Notes under the pieces: model-generated
What the model was told of the DNA's origin: nothing
Databases searched by the model: none
Seen by the model: the letters and a program-made list of their open reading frames with translations, nothing else
Assembly: GCA_018830645.1 (NCBI GenBank)
Contig: JAHJSA010000032.1
Location: 1-61,243, forward strand
Length of the DNA stretch: 61,243 bases
From: Actinomycetota bacterium
GTDB lineage: Bacteria > Actinomycetota > Thermoleophilia > RBG-16-64-13
Direction of reading: 5' to 3'
In this document: positions 51,100 to 60,290 of the stretch, piece by piece
Layout: each line of letters opens with the position of its first letter
Numbering within the stretch: position 1 is the first letter of the stretch
Position numbers and translations under genes: made by a program

Positions 51100-54000
51100 T
51101 CACCCCTCCCACAACGTGGCTTGGCGGTCGACGCCGCGCATCAACTCGACCACCGGGATATCCGCATCGACACTGCGGAACAGCTGGGCTGTGGAGGGGT
51201 GACAGGTGAAGAAGAGCACCTGGTGCCCGCGGGCGAAGTCGACGAGCACTTCCGCGGTGGCCCGCGCGCGCCGCGGATCGAAGTTCACCAAGACATCGTC
51301 CATGATCACCGGCACCGACGACGCGCGCCGCGCGAACTCACCGGCGAGCCCGAGGCGCAACGTGAGGTAGAGCTGCTCGAGGGTGCCTCTGCTCAGGTCC
51401 TCGGGTAGCTTCAACCCCCCACAGTCGTCCACGACCGCGAACCCCTCCTCGTCGTCGCGCTCGATGATCTGTGTGTAGGCACCCCCCGTGACCCGAGCGA
51501 AGCCCAAGGAGGCCTCAGCCAGGACGGGAGGCTGCCGAGAGCGCGAATAGTCGGCGAGGGTCTCCTCCACCAGACGGCGGGCCGCGGCGGTGACCAGCCA
51601 CTGGCGGAGTGTGGCAGCAAACTCCGCCCGGATGCCCCCTGCTTCCAGCTCCAGCGCGGCCACGTCCGACGACTTCTCGAGCTCCTGCCGATCGCGCTCG
51701 ACGTCGCGGTGCACTCGGATGGCCTCCCTGACGTCATTCTCGATCTTCTGGATCTCGCGTTCGACACGCTCCGCCTCTTGGGACCAGTGCCCCACACGGC
51801 CGGTCGCGAGCTCCTCCCTGAGGTGTTCCGCTTCGAGCCCCTGCCCAAGACGCGAGTCGAGGATCCGCCGGGCCTCGCTGCGGCGCGCCTCGAGCGCGGC
51901 GCGTTGCTGCACTATCGCGGTGCGTTCGCGGAACGCGGCCTCGTCGGCGACCCCAGCCTCCTGGAACAGGGCGTTCCGCTCGTCACGAGCACGTTTCGTC
52001 GTCGCCGCAGCTGCATCGAGCCTCATCGTGGCTTCCCCAAGCCGGTTGCGTAGGTCGGCGAGACGAGTCCGCTCCGCACCATCGTGCGCGCAGGCCTGCA
52101 GCAACTGCCGCATGCGGGCCGCCAGGTCGGCGCCGGCGCCGGCCCCGGTGGTCGCCTCGTCGACACACTCGGCGAGAACGGCGCGCGCCTCGCCTTCCCA
52201 CGACGCTATCGCCTCCTCGAGTTCGGCCACCTTGGACCGTGAGTCGTCCCGGCGCGCGACGGTGGCCTTTGCTTCCCTGACAACGCGTACGAATTCCCCG
52301 ACTGCTTCGGGACTCAGCGTCTCCGGCACTCCGAGAGCGCCCCTCCATTCGGACCACTGTCGATGCACGCCCTCACTGGCAGTGCGCGCCTCGTCAAGGA
52401 GAGCCGCCTGCTTCTCAAGAACGGCCTGCGTGCGCGCCACCTCGTCTTCGACCTCCACGACCCGTTCTTCGAACCGTGCCCACTCTTCAAGCTCGGCCCG
52501 CAGTCGGCGGACGCCCTCCTCCCGCTCTTCTACGCCCGCGATGGATGGCGGCGAAGTCAGGCCGAGAGCCGCGGCATCCAGACCCACACGCGCGAGGACC
52601 CGAAGGTGTTCCTCCTCCCGACGGGATCGTTCCGCCTGCGCGCTCTTCAGCGACGCGCGCAGGGAGTCGACCTCGCCTGCTCGCGCCCGGCGCTGGGCAC
52701 CGGCGAGGGGTCGGCCGAAGGAGTCGTACGCCACCAGTGCGAATACCAGCCCACCCAGTCCACCGACGATGCCCCACATCGGGTCCACCAAAAGGCCAGC
52801 GACCAACGCGCCGGCGAAGCAGGCGAGCGCCAAGGCGAGGAACACCATCGCCGGAAGAGCCCGACCGGCTCCGCCTGATCCCTGTTCGGCCGCATGCAAC
52901 GCGCGCTCCCGATCGGCCGCGAGAGCGGCGAGTCCATCAAGGCCGACCTGAGCGACACCGAGCTCTTGCACGTCCACACGCAGCCGCTTGATCGCGGCTT
53001 CCTCGAGGCGAAGCTGCCCCTCGTCGACAGGCTCGGGGCCGAGCGTGCGCGCGCGGGCGCGCGCGAGCCGCTCATTGCCGTCGTCGAGCGCCGCCAGAGC
53101 CGCGGAATGGGCCCGAGTGCACTCATCGAGCGCCGTGTCAGCTTCACGCAGTCGCCGCCCCCACGCCCGGACTTCCTCCTGCCACGCGAGCGAGACGTCG
53201 AAGTCGGCGAGCCGCTCTTCATCCCAGGTCGGACCGAGGTCGAGCAACGTCCGCTCCAGGGACTCCTGGACGCTGTCAAGAGCCGCCCGCGCTTTGGGGA
53301 GAGACGCCGTCCAGCTCTCATACAGGCCCGAACGCTCCGCCGCCTCGGCCACCCTCGGAGCGACCGAGGCGAGATCGTCGCGCAGCAGGACCTCGAGGTC
53401 CGAGGCCGCCTTCAAGGCGGAGTCCACTTCCTGCTGCAGATCCGCGGCGCGGTCTTCCGCGGCCTTCACCCCGCCGAGCGCTGCCGCCAGCCGCACTTCC
53501 GGGTCGACCGGGAATGCATCGAAGACGGGAGGCCCGTCCATCTCGGCCTCAGCCTGAGTGAGTTCCACGTGGGTGGGCCAGAGCTCCTTGAGCAGTTGGT
53601 ATCGCCAACCAAGGTCCCTGAGGGCGGATTCCTCCTGCTGAAGCAGCGCGCGCCGGGCTTCGGCTTCTTCCTCCTCACGCACCAACGCCGGGTAGCGCTC
53701 AGAGGCCGCGCGAGCCGCGCACAAGCGCTTCTCCACCTCGGCGAGACTCTCCAGCAATTCGTTCGCCCGGGCACCCTTTCGAGGCTTGATCAGGAGCAGC
53801 GAGTCCTTCTCGAGACGCGTGGCGACCTGGCGGGCCGAGCGTCCCGCACCTGCGATGCCGGCCGAGAAGACCCTGTCACGCACGTCGTCCTGCGCCAGCG
53901 ATCTCAAGTCTTGTAGCTCGGCAAGACTGAAGGCGAACACTGAATTGAACAGGCCGATATCGACGCCCCCGAGGAGCCGCCGGACCGCGCCGTCACCCTC

Positions 54001-54318
54001 CTCCACCTGCGTAGCTCGCCCGTCGGAGCCCGTGAGCACCCGTGGCACAGGGCGACCCACCATGCGTTCGACGGAGACCTCACCCGACTCCCCGTGAAGG
54101 AATACCCGGCCCCCGTGCTCGCCGCCGGCGAGGGGGCGATAGTGATCCGACAGCTTCCTGCCACGGTAGCCGACGAGTACATACCGCAGGAAGGCCAGGA
54201 GCGTGCTCTTCCCCGCTTCGTTCGGCCCGACGAACACCGTCAAGCCGTCAGCAAGACCCCGCTGCCGGTGGTCGCGGAAGACGCCGAACCCGTCGATGAC
54301 CCACCCGTCTATGCGCAC
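51100..54318 (-). CDS. yhaN: SbcC/YhaN-type AAA ATPase with central membrane helices
   Basis: This 1072-residue SMC-like ATPase has Walker A GPNEAGKST (31-39) near the N-terminus. Long heptad-like regions rich in Glu/Arg/Leu follow. A C-terminal ABC signature region is present (KLPEDLSRGTLEQLYLTLRL) with Walker B VPVIMDDVLVNFDPRRA. In the middle, between the coiled coils, two hydrophobic helices (AMVFLALALACFAGALVAGL and WGIVGGLGGLVFALVAY) suggest membrane attachment, as in Bacillus YhaN. GTG at 54318 overlaps the end of the nuclease gene by 10 nt. The two products probably form a DNA-repair or nuclease complex at the membrane. Confidence 0.88.
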   Translation of the reverse strand: MRIDGWVIDGFGVFRDHRQRGLADGLTVFVGPNEAGKSTLLAFLRYVLVGYRGRKLSDHYRPLAGGEHGGRVFLHGESGEVSVERMVGRPVPRVLTGSDGRATQVEEGDGAVRRLLGGVDIGLFNSVFAFSLAELQDLRSLAQDDVRDRVFSAGIAGAGRSARQVATRLEKDSLLLIKPRKGARANELLESLAEVEKRLCAARAASERYPALVREEEEAEARRALLQQEESALRDLGWRYQLLKELWPTHVELTQAEAEMDGPPVFDAFPVDPEVRLAAALGGVKAAEDRAADLQQEVDSALKAASDLEVLLRDDLASVAPRVAEAAERSGLYESWTASLPKARAALDSVQESLERTLLDLGPTWDEERLADFDVSLAWQEEVRAWGRRLREADTALDECTRAHSAALAALDDGNERLARARARTLGPEPVDEGQLRLEEAAIKRLRVDVQELGVAQVGLDGLAALAADRERALHAAEQGSGGAGRALPAMVFLALALACFAGALVAGLLVDPMWGIVGGLGGLVFALVAYDSFGRPLAGAQRRARAGEVDSLRASLKSAQAERSRREEEHLRVLARVGLDAAALGLTSPPSIAGVEEREEGVRRLRAELEEWARFEERVVEVEDEVARTQAVLEKQAALLDEARTASEGVHRQWSEWRGALGVPETLSPEAVGEFVRVVREAKATVARRDDSRSKVAELEEAIASWEGEARAVLAECVDEATTGAGAGADLAARMRQLLQACAHDGAERTRLADLRNRLGEATMRLDAAAATTKRARDERNALFQEAGVADEAAFRERTAIVQQRAALEARRSEARRILDSRLGQGLEAEHLREELATGRVGHWSQEAERVEREIQKIENDVREAIRVHRDVERDRQELEKSSDVAALELEAGGIRAEFAATLRQWLVTAAARRLVEETLADYSRSRQPPVLAEASLGFARVTGGAYTQIIERDDEEGFAVVDDCGGLKLPEDLSRGTLEQLYLTLRLGLAGEFARRASSVPVIMDDVLVNFDPRRARATAEVLVDFARGHQVLFFTCHPSTAQLFRSVDADIPVVELMRGVDRQATLWEG

Positions 54319-55586
54319 GTGTCCGCCTGGTCCTCGAGCAGGTCGAGAGCCAACGCCCGCGCCTCCTCCAAGATCTGCCTGGCCTCACCGGCCTCAAGCG
54401 ATGGAGCCGTGGCCGACACCTTGCGTGGCGTTCCCTCCGCGAGGAGCGTGGCCACGAGCTCCTCCGGCCCCCGGTCCGCGACTAGGAGATCATCGAACCG
54501 CCCTACGAGGGCGGCGGAGAAGTCGTCGCGGGCACGGATGGTGTCGAGATGGATCTCGGGCCGGGTCTCGTCTCGTATCGACTCCCACCACAGGAAGGGG
54601 TGCTCGCCCTCATACTCGTCCCGAAGGTCGCGCAGCAGGCCCTCGGCGCCGCCGCCACAACGAAGGTCGGCATGCACCTCGCCGCGGCCGCGCACCACCG
54701 CCCGTACCACCAAGCCTCGACGGTCGGCCATACTGCGAAGGCGCTCGGCCTCTGCCTGCAGCCGGGCCCGCAGCGCGCCGATATCCTCGCTCTCTCCCAC
54801 ATCGACCTCCAAACCCGCGAAACGTACTCGGTCGATCGCGACGGCCTCCACCGCCCGCACCGACCCGCCCTCCACGTGCACCACGCACGCGCCCTTGGCA
54901 CCGCGCTCGCTGGGCTTCAGACTGCGCCCCTGGGTGGCGCCGGGGTAGACCACCCACGGTCGCCCCTCGTGGAGCACCTCATGCTGGTGGATGTGGCCGA
55001 GGGCCCAGTAGTCGAAGTCGGCGCTCGTCAGATCGGCGAGCGCGCAGGGGCCATACGGCCCGTACGCGGGATCTCCTCCCACGTTGGCGTGCAGCACGGC
55101 CACCTTGAAGCCCGGCCCGGCTTCCGATCGGAAGCGCAGGGCCAGGTTCTCTGTGACGTCGCGCCGGCCGTAGCTGATACCGTGCACGCGAGCCAAGACC
55201 TCCCCGTGACGCTCGACCGTGGCTACCTCCACCTGCTCGGAGCCGAAGATGCGCACTCCGGGCGGCCACTCGCGCAGACCCGGCCATCCCCCGACCGGAT
55301 CGTGGTTGCCGTGCACCACGAACGCCGCGATCCCGGCTTCACTCAGCCGCCGAAGCCCCGCCAGGAAGCGGAGTTGGGCGCGCACTCCCCGCTCCGCACC
55401 GTCGTAGATGTCGCCGGCGAGCACGAGGAACGCCGCCTCCCTCTCCAGCGTGAGCCGGACCAGGTCGTCGAAAGCGTCGAGGGACGCCTCACGCAATGCG
55501 GCGGCCACTTCGGGCGACGCCATGCCCACACCCTCGTACGGGGTGTCTAAGTGAAGGTCGGCCGCGTGTATGAAACAAAAGTCCAC
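54309..55586 (-). CDS. yhaO: SbcD/YhaO-type metallophosphoesterase (DNA repair exonuclease)
   Basis: The 425-residue protein has the five Mre11/SbcD motifs: HAADLHLD (Asp10, His12), VLAGDIYDGAE, VHGNHDPVGG, AVLHANVGG and ALGHIHQHEVL. The capping domain follows, and a C-terminal helical segment (LEAGEARQILEEARALALDL) may bind the YhaN coiled coil. It would cut DNA ends or hairpins with Mn2+ in partnership with the ATPase encoded next. The start is GTG at 55586 with no Shine-Dalgarno; TACGAT ends 6 nt upstream. Confidence 0.9.
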   Translation of the reverse strand: MDFCFIHAADLHLDTPYEGVGMASPEVAAALREASLDAFDDLVRLTLEREAAFLVLAGDIYDGAERGVRAQLRFLAGLRRLSEAGIAAFVVHGNHDPVGGWPGLREWPPGVRIFGSEQVEVATVERHGEVLARVHGISYGRRDVTENLALRFRSEAGPGFKVAVLHANVGGDPAYGPYGPCALADLTSADFDYWALGHIHQHEVLHEGRPWVVYPGATQGRSLKPSERGAKGACVVHVEGGSVRAVEAVAIDRVRFAGLEVDVGESEDIGALRARLQAEAERLRSMADRRGLVVRAVVRGRGEVHADLRCGGGAEGLLRDLRDEYEGEHPFLWWESIRDETRPEIHLDTIRARDDFSAALVGRFDDLLVADRGPEELVATLLAEGTPRKVSATAPSLEAGEARQILEEARALALDLLEDQADTCA

Positions 55587-55592
55587 GGTATG

Positions 55593-55598
55593 ATCGTA
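55593..55598 (-). promoter_or_regulatory. -10 box of a probable leaderless promoter for yhaO-yhaN
   Basis: TACGAT on the minus strand ends 6 nt before the yhaO GTG, the same spacing as at the transposase (38788) and molybdopterin oxidoreductase (43226) genes. No -35 match was found. Confidence 0.35.
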
Positions 55599-55699
55599 GC
55601 ATTAGGGTCGGACGACATCGGCGTGATCGTGCGCGAGACGCCGGAACGGAGCTCGGCCCTCTTCATTGTTCGCACCACATCGGCGAAAGGACCGCCTCG

Positions 55700-56866
55700 A
55701 TGAAAAAGTTGGTCATCGGAATCCTCGTTGTGCTGCTGGTCGCGGCTGGGGCGTACTGGTTCGCCGGCAGGGATGCGACCGAGGCCGGGCCCGTGTACGA
55801 GACGATCGTGGTGGCCAAGGGCGATGTGCAAGAGATCGTGTCGGGGTCGGGCACCATCGAGCCGGCCAGCACCACCACCGTGCGGGTCGCACGCGCGGGC
55901 GTGATCACCTCGGTCTCGGTGACCGAAGGAGCCGCCATCACGAACGGCGCCGAGCTCTTCCGGGTCGATGGCACCCCTGTCTTCGCCCTGGTGACACCCA
56001 CTCCCTTCTACCGGACCCTCGCCTCCGGCGACGACGGCGACGATGTGCGCGTACTGCAGGAACTGATGCGCGACCTCGACTACTACAGCGGTACGATCGA
56101 CAGCGACTACGGCGGGGCCAGTCAAGAGGCGGTGCGCGACTTCCTGGAAGACAGAGACCTCGAGCGCACCCACAGGGTGGGCCCGGAGACCTTCCAGTCG
56201 GTCGGCTCCGCGGAACTCGGTGCGCCCGTGGTCGCCTCTCTCTTGATAGGAGTGGGCGACTCGGTGCAGCCCGGAGCCGGCGCCCTGGTCACGCGACCCG
56301 ACGGAGTGCTTCAGGCGGTCGTCAACATCAACGAGATCGATATCCCCCGCATCGAGGTGGGTCAGAAGGCCGTGATCACCCTCGACGCGCTGCCCGACCA
56401 AGAGTTCACCGGCGAGGTGACCGAGGTGTCCACCGGGCTCGTCTCATCCGGTGCCGCCGGCGCAACGGGTGGAGGCACCGCGAATGTGGTCACGTTCCCG
56501 GTTACCGTGCGGCTCGACGCACCCTCGGCCCAGATCAAGGCCGGCATGAGCGCCGACGCTCAGATCGTGCTCACCACAGTCACCGGAGTGCTCGCCGTCC
56601 CCACCGGCGCGGTCCAGGAGAAGGAGGGCACGACCATCGTGCTCGTGCCCGGGGCGATGAACCCGGACGGCACGCAGGCGTCTCCGGAGCCCCTCGAGGT
56701 GGTCGTGGGCCTCCGCTCCGACGACATGGTCGAGGTCACCTCGGGTCTCTCGGAAGGCCAGACGATCATCGTGGGGCTTGACGTGGAGTCTCTGGAACTG
56801 CCATCGGGCGGGCTCTTCTCGCCGCCTGACGGGCCGCCGGGATCCGGCGACGAGGGCGGACCGTGA
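55700..56866 (+). CDS. MacA/HlyD-like efflux adaptor with a peptidoglycan-binding insertion
   Basis: This 388-residue adaptor is anchored by an N-terminal helix (LVIGILVVLLVAAGAYWFAG). The lipoyl half-motifs are GSGTIEPASTTTVRVARAGV and SLLIGVGDSVQPGAGALVTR. Between them, where Gram-negative MacA has a coiled-coil hairpin, is a PG_binding_1-like domain (DDVRVLQELMRDLDYYSGTI, then DSDYGGASQEAVRDFLEDRD). The beta-barrel (ALPDQEFTGEVTEVS) and membrane-proximal parts follow. AAGGA lies 8 nt before the ATG. The stop overlaps the ATPase start, making a three-gene efflux operon. Confidence 0.9.
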   Translation: MKKLVIGILVVLLVAAGAYWFAGRDATEAGPVYETIVVAKGDVQEIVSGSGTIEPASTTTVRVARAGVITSVSVTEGAAITNGAELFRVDGTPVFALVTPTPFYRTLASGDDGDDVRVLQELMRDLDYYSGTIDSDYGGASQEAVRDFLEDRDLERTHRVGPETFQSVGSAELGAPVVASLLIGVGDSVQPGAGALVTRPDGVLQAVVNINEIDIPRIEVGQKAVITLDALPDQEFTGEVTEVSTGLVSSGAAGATGGGTANVVTFPVTVRLDAPSAQIKAGMSADAQIVLTTVTGVLAVPTGAVQEKEGTTIVLVPGAMNPDGTQASPEPLEVVVGLRSDDMVEVTSGLSEGQTIIVGLDVESLELPSGGLFSPPDGPPGSGDEGGP

Positions 56867-57692
56867 CCCCAGTCTTCCGGAGAAGAGACAAGGTCGGAGC
56901 GTGCGGCGCCGACGACGGTACGGTCATCCGGCTCGAGCAGATCACCAAGGTGTTCGGCGAGGGCACGGCTCAGGTCGCGGCGGTCGCGGGCGTGGACCTC
57001 GAGGTGCGACGAGGGGAGTTCCTCGCGATCATGGGCCCCTCGGGGTCCGGCAAGTCGACCCTCATGAACATCATCGGATGCCTCGACAGACCCACGACCG
57101 GCCGGTACTGCCTCGACGGTCGTGATGTGGCCCAGCTCGACGATGACGCACTGGCCGACGCCCGGCGACTGGCGATCGGCTTCGTGTTCCAGACCTTCAA
57201 CCTCCTTCCGAGGTTGACTGCACTCCAGAACGTCGAACTCCCCATGATCTACGCCGGGGTCGGAGGGCGCGCTCGACGGAGGAGAGCCTCCGAATTCCTC
57301 GGGATGGTGGGCCTGGCCGGACGCGTCACCCATCGCCCGAATCAGCTCTCGGGCGGCGAACGACAGAGGGTGGCGATCGCGCGGAGTCTCGCCAACGAGC
57401 CCTCTCTTCTTCTCGCCGACGAGCCCACAGGCAACCTCGACTCGAAGTCGGGCGCCGAGATCGTCGCACTCCTCGAGCGCCTCCACACAGACGGTCGCAC
57501 CATCGTGCTTATTACCCATGAGCAAGAGGTGGCCCGACACGCCGAGCGAATCGTGCACTTGAGTGATGGGCGCGTGGTGGAAGATTCGGCACAGCAGGAT
57601 GGCACCGCCGGAGCCGCCGCTGCCGCCGGACCTTCCGCCGCCGCGCCGACCGACTTGGCACAGCCGGATGGCGCCGCCGAGGAGGAGACCTC

Positions 57693-57696
<4 letters not shown>
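56863..57696 (+). CDS. ABC transporter ATP-binding protein (MacB/LolD type)
   Basis: This 277-residue ATPase has Walker A MGPSGSGKSTLMN, the Q loop FVFQTFNLLP, signature LSGGERQRVAIARSL, Walker B LLLADEPTGNLDSKSG and switch His in VLITHEQEVARHA. It has an N-terminal extension of about 20 residues and an Ala/Pro-rich tail of about 40 residues. GTG overlaps the adaptor stop. It energises the FtsX-type permease encoded next. The substrate could be an antimicrobial peptide, lipoprotein or macrolide-like compound. Confidence 0.94.
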
Positions 57697-58877
<1,181 letters not shown>

Positions 58878-58981
58878 AGGAGTCCGCGCTCGACGTAGGG
58901 AGCCTGCGCTGCGCGGCCGGGCAGGGCGGTAGCGAAGCGTCCGCCCGCTCAAGCGGAGCTAAGGCATCTATGCAAAATAAC

Positions 58982-59010
58982 TTGAACATACGACAGGCAT
59001 CTGTCATGCT
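58982..59010 (+). promoter_or_regulatory. ISAzo13 transposase promoter with embedded inverted repeat
   Basis: TTGAAC (58982-58987) and CATGCT (59005-59010) are 17 nt apart, and the -10 ends 9 nt before the transposase ATG. The spacer contains the perfect repeat GACAG-GCAT-CTGTC (58992-59005), a possible self-regulation site. Confidence 0.5.
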
Positions 59011-59019
59011 CTACGCACC

Positions 59020-60258
59020 ATGGACGCCGAGGCCCTGCGGGCGAAGTACAAGACCCTCTCCGAACGACTGGACGAACGGTCGTTTCGGTTGTGTCTGGCC
59101 TCCGACGCCCTGGCCTTGGGGCGTGGTGGCATCAGTCAAGTAGCCAGGGCTGCGGGCGTGTCCAGAACCACGATCCACGCGGGCCTGCGTGAGCTGCGCA
59201 CCCCGACGCCCTCGAGTGGGCCGGAGGGCAGGCTCGATACGGGGGGGCGTCGGGTTCGTCGCCCGGGGGGTGGGCGCAAGTCGCTTCCCGAGAAAGACGA
59301 TACGCTGCTTCGGGACCTGAACGGTTTGCTGGATCCCGTCACGCGGGGCGATCCGATGTCGCCCCTGCGCTGGACCTGCAAGAGCACCACGAAACTGGCC
59401 CGGCAGTTGCGCGCGGGAGGGCACACGGTTTCTCAGGCATCGGTCTGGCGGCTTCTGGACGAGTTGGGCTACAGCATGCAGTCCAACCGCAAGACGCGCG
59501 AGGGCAGGGATCATCCCGACCGCAACGCCCAGTTCGAGTTCATCAGCACCACGGCGAAGGAGTTCCTCGCGCGGGGATGGCCGGTCATCTCGGTGGACAC
59601 CAAGAAGAAGGAGCTTATCGGCCCCTTCAAGAACGCCGGCAAGGAATGGCACAAGAAGGGCGGGCCGGTGGAGGTCAACCTGCACGACTTCGCCGACCCG
59701 GTGCTGGGCAAGGCCGTCCCCTACGGCGTCTATGACATCGCCCGCAACGAGGGCTGGGTCAGCGTCGGCATCTCGCACGACACGGCCGAGTTCGCCGTGG
59801 AGGCGATCCGTCAGTGGTGGCTGCGCATGGGCCGACCTGCCTATCCGGCGGCCTCGGAGATCCTGATCACCGCCGACGGGGGCGGGAGCAACGGCTCGCG
59901 GGTGCGCTTGTGGAAGGCGGAGCTCCAGCGCCTGGCCGATGAGACGGGCCTGCGGCTGCATGTCCGCCACTTCCCGCCCGGCACGAGCAAATGGAACAAG
60001 ATCGAGCATCGTCTGTTCTGCCACATCACCGAGAATTGGCGGGGCCGTCCCCTGCTCAGCCGCCTGGTTGTCGTCGAGCTCATCGCCTCCACGCGTACGG
60101 CCCAAGGACTGGCGGTTCATGCCGAATTGGACGTGGCCACCTATGAGACCGGCAGGCAGGTCACCGACGAAGAGATGAGCTCCCTGGCCATTCGGCGCTG
60201 CGACTTCCACGGGGAATGGAATTACAGCCTCTCTCCCCGCAGCGCTCCGAACCGTTGA
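59020..60258 (+). CDS. ISAzo13-family transposase
   Basis: This 412-residue DDE transposase is apparently intact. A helix-turn-helix region lies near residues 38-55 (GGISQVARAAGVSRTTIHAG), followed by ELRTPTP and the RRPGGGRKSL segment typical of the family. Catalytic residues are expected in WPVISVDTKKKELIG, ILITADGGGSNGSR and SKWNKIEHRLFCHI. The sequence HKKGGPVEVNLHDFADP is an ISAzo13 hallmark. It lacks a Shine-Dalgarno; the start codon is 9 nt after a -10 box. Confidence 0.92.
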   Translation: MDAEALRAKYKTLSERLDERSFRLCLASDALALGRGGISQVARAAGVSRTTIHAGLRELRTPTPSSGPEGRLDTGGRRVRRPGGGRKSLPEKDDTLLRDLNGLLDPVTRGDPMSPLRWTCKSTTKLARQLRAGGHTVSQASVWRLLDELGYSMQSNRKTREGRDHPDRNAQFEFISTTAKEFLARGWPVISVDTKKKELIGPFKNAGKEWHKKGGPVEVNLHDFADPVLGKAVPYGVYDIARNEGWVSVGISHDTAEFAVEAIRQWWLRMGRPAYPAASEILITADGGGSNGSRVRLWKAELQRLADETGLRLHVRHFPPGTSKWNKIEHRLFCHITENWRGRPLLSRLVVVELIASTRTAQGLAVHAELDVATYETGRQVTDEEMSSLAIRRCDFHGEWNYSLSPRSAPNR

Positions 60259-60290
60259 ATCGTTCATGTCACTATGCATAGAGTTCCAAG

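Larger units (their letters stand above)
58968..60281 (+). mobile_element. ISAzo13-family insertion sequence
   Basis: Imperfect inverted ends are visible: CTATGCAAAATAACTTGAAC at 58968 and, as reverse complement of the right end, CTATGCATAGTGACATGAAC finishing at 60281 (15 of 20 match). The 1314 bp between contain one transposase gene. No target duplication could be identified. The right end lies 9 bp from the second IS1634 copy. Confidence 0.75.
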
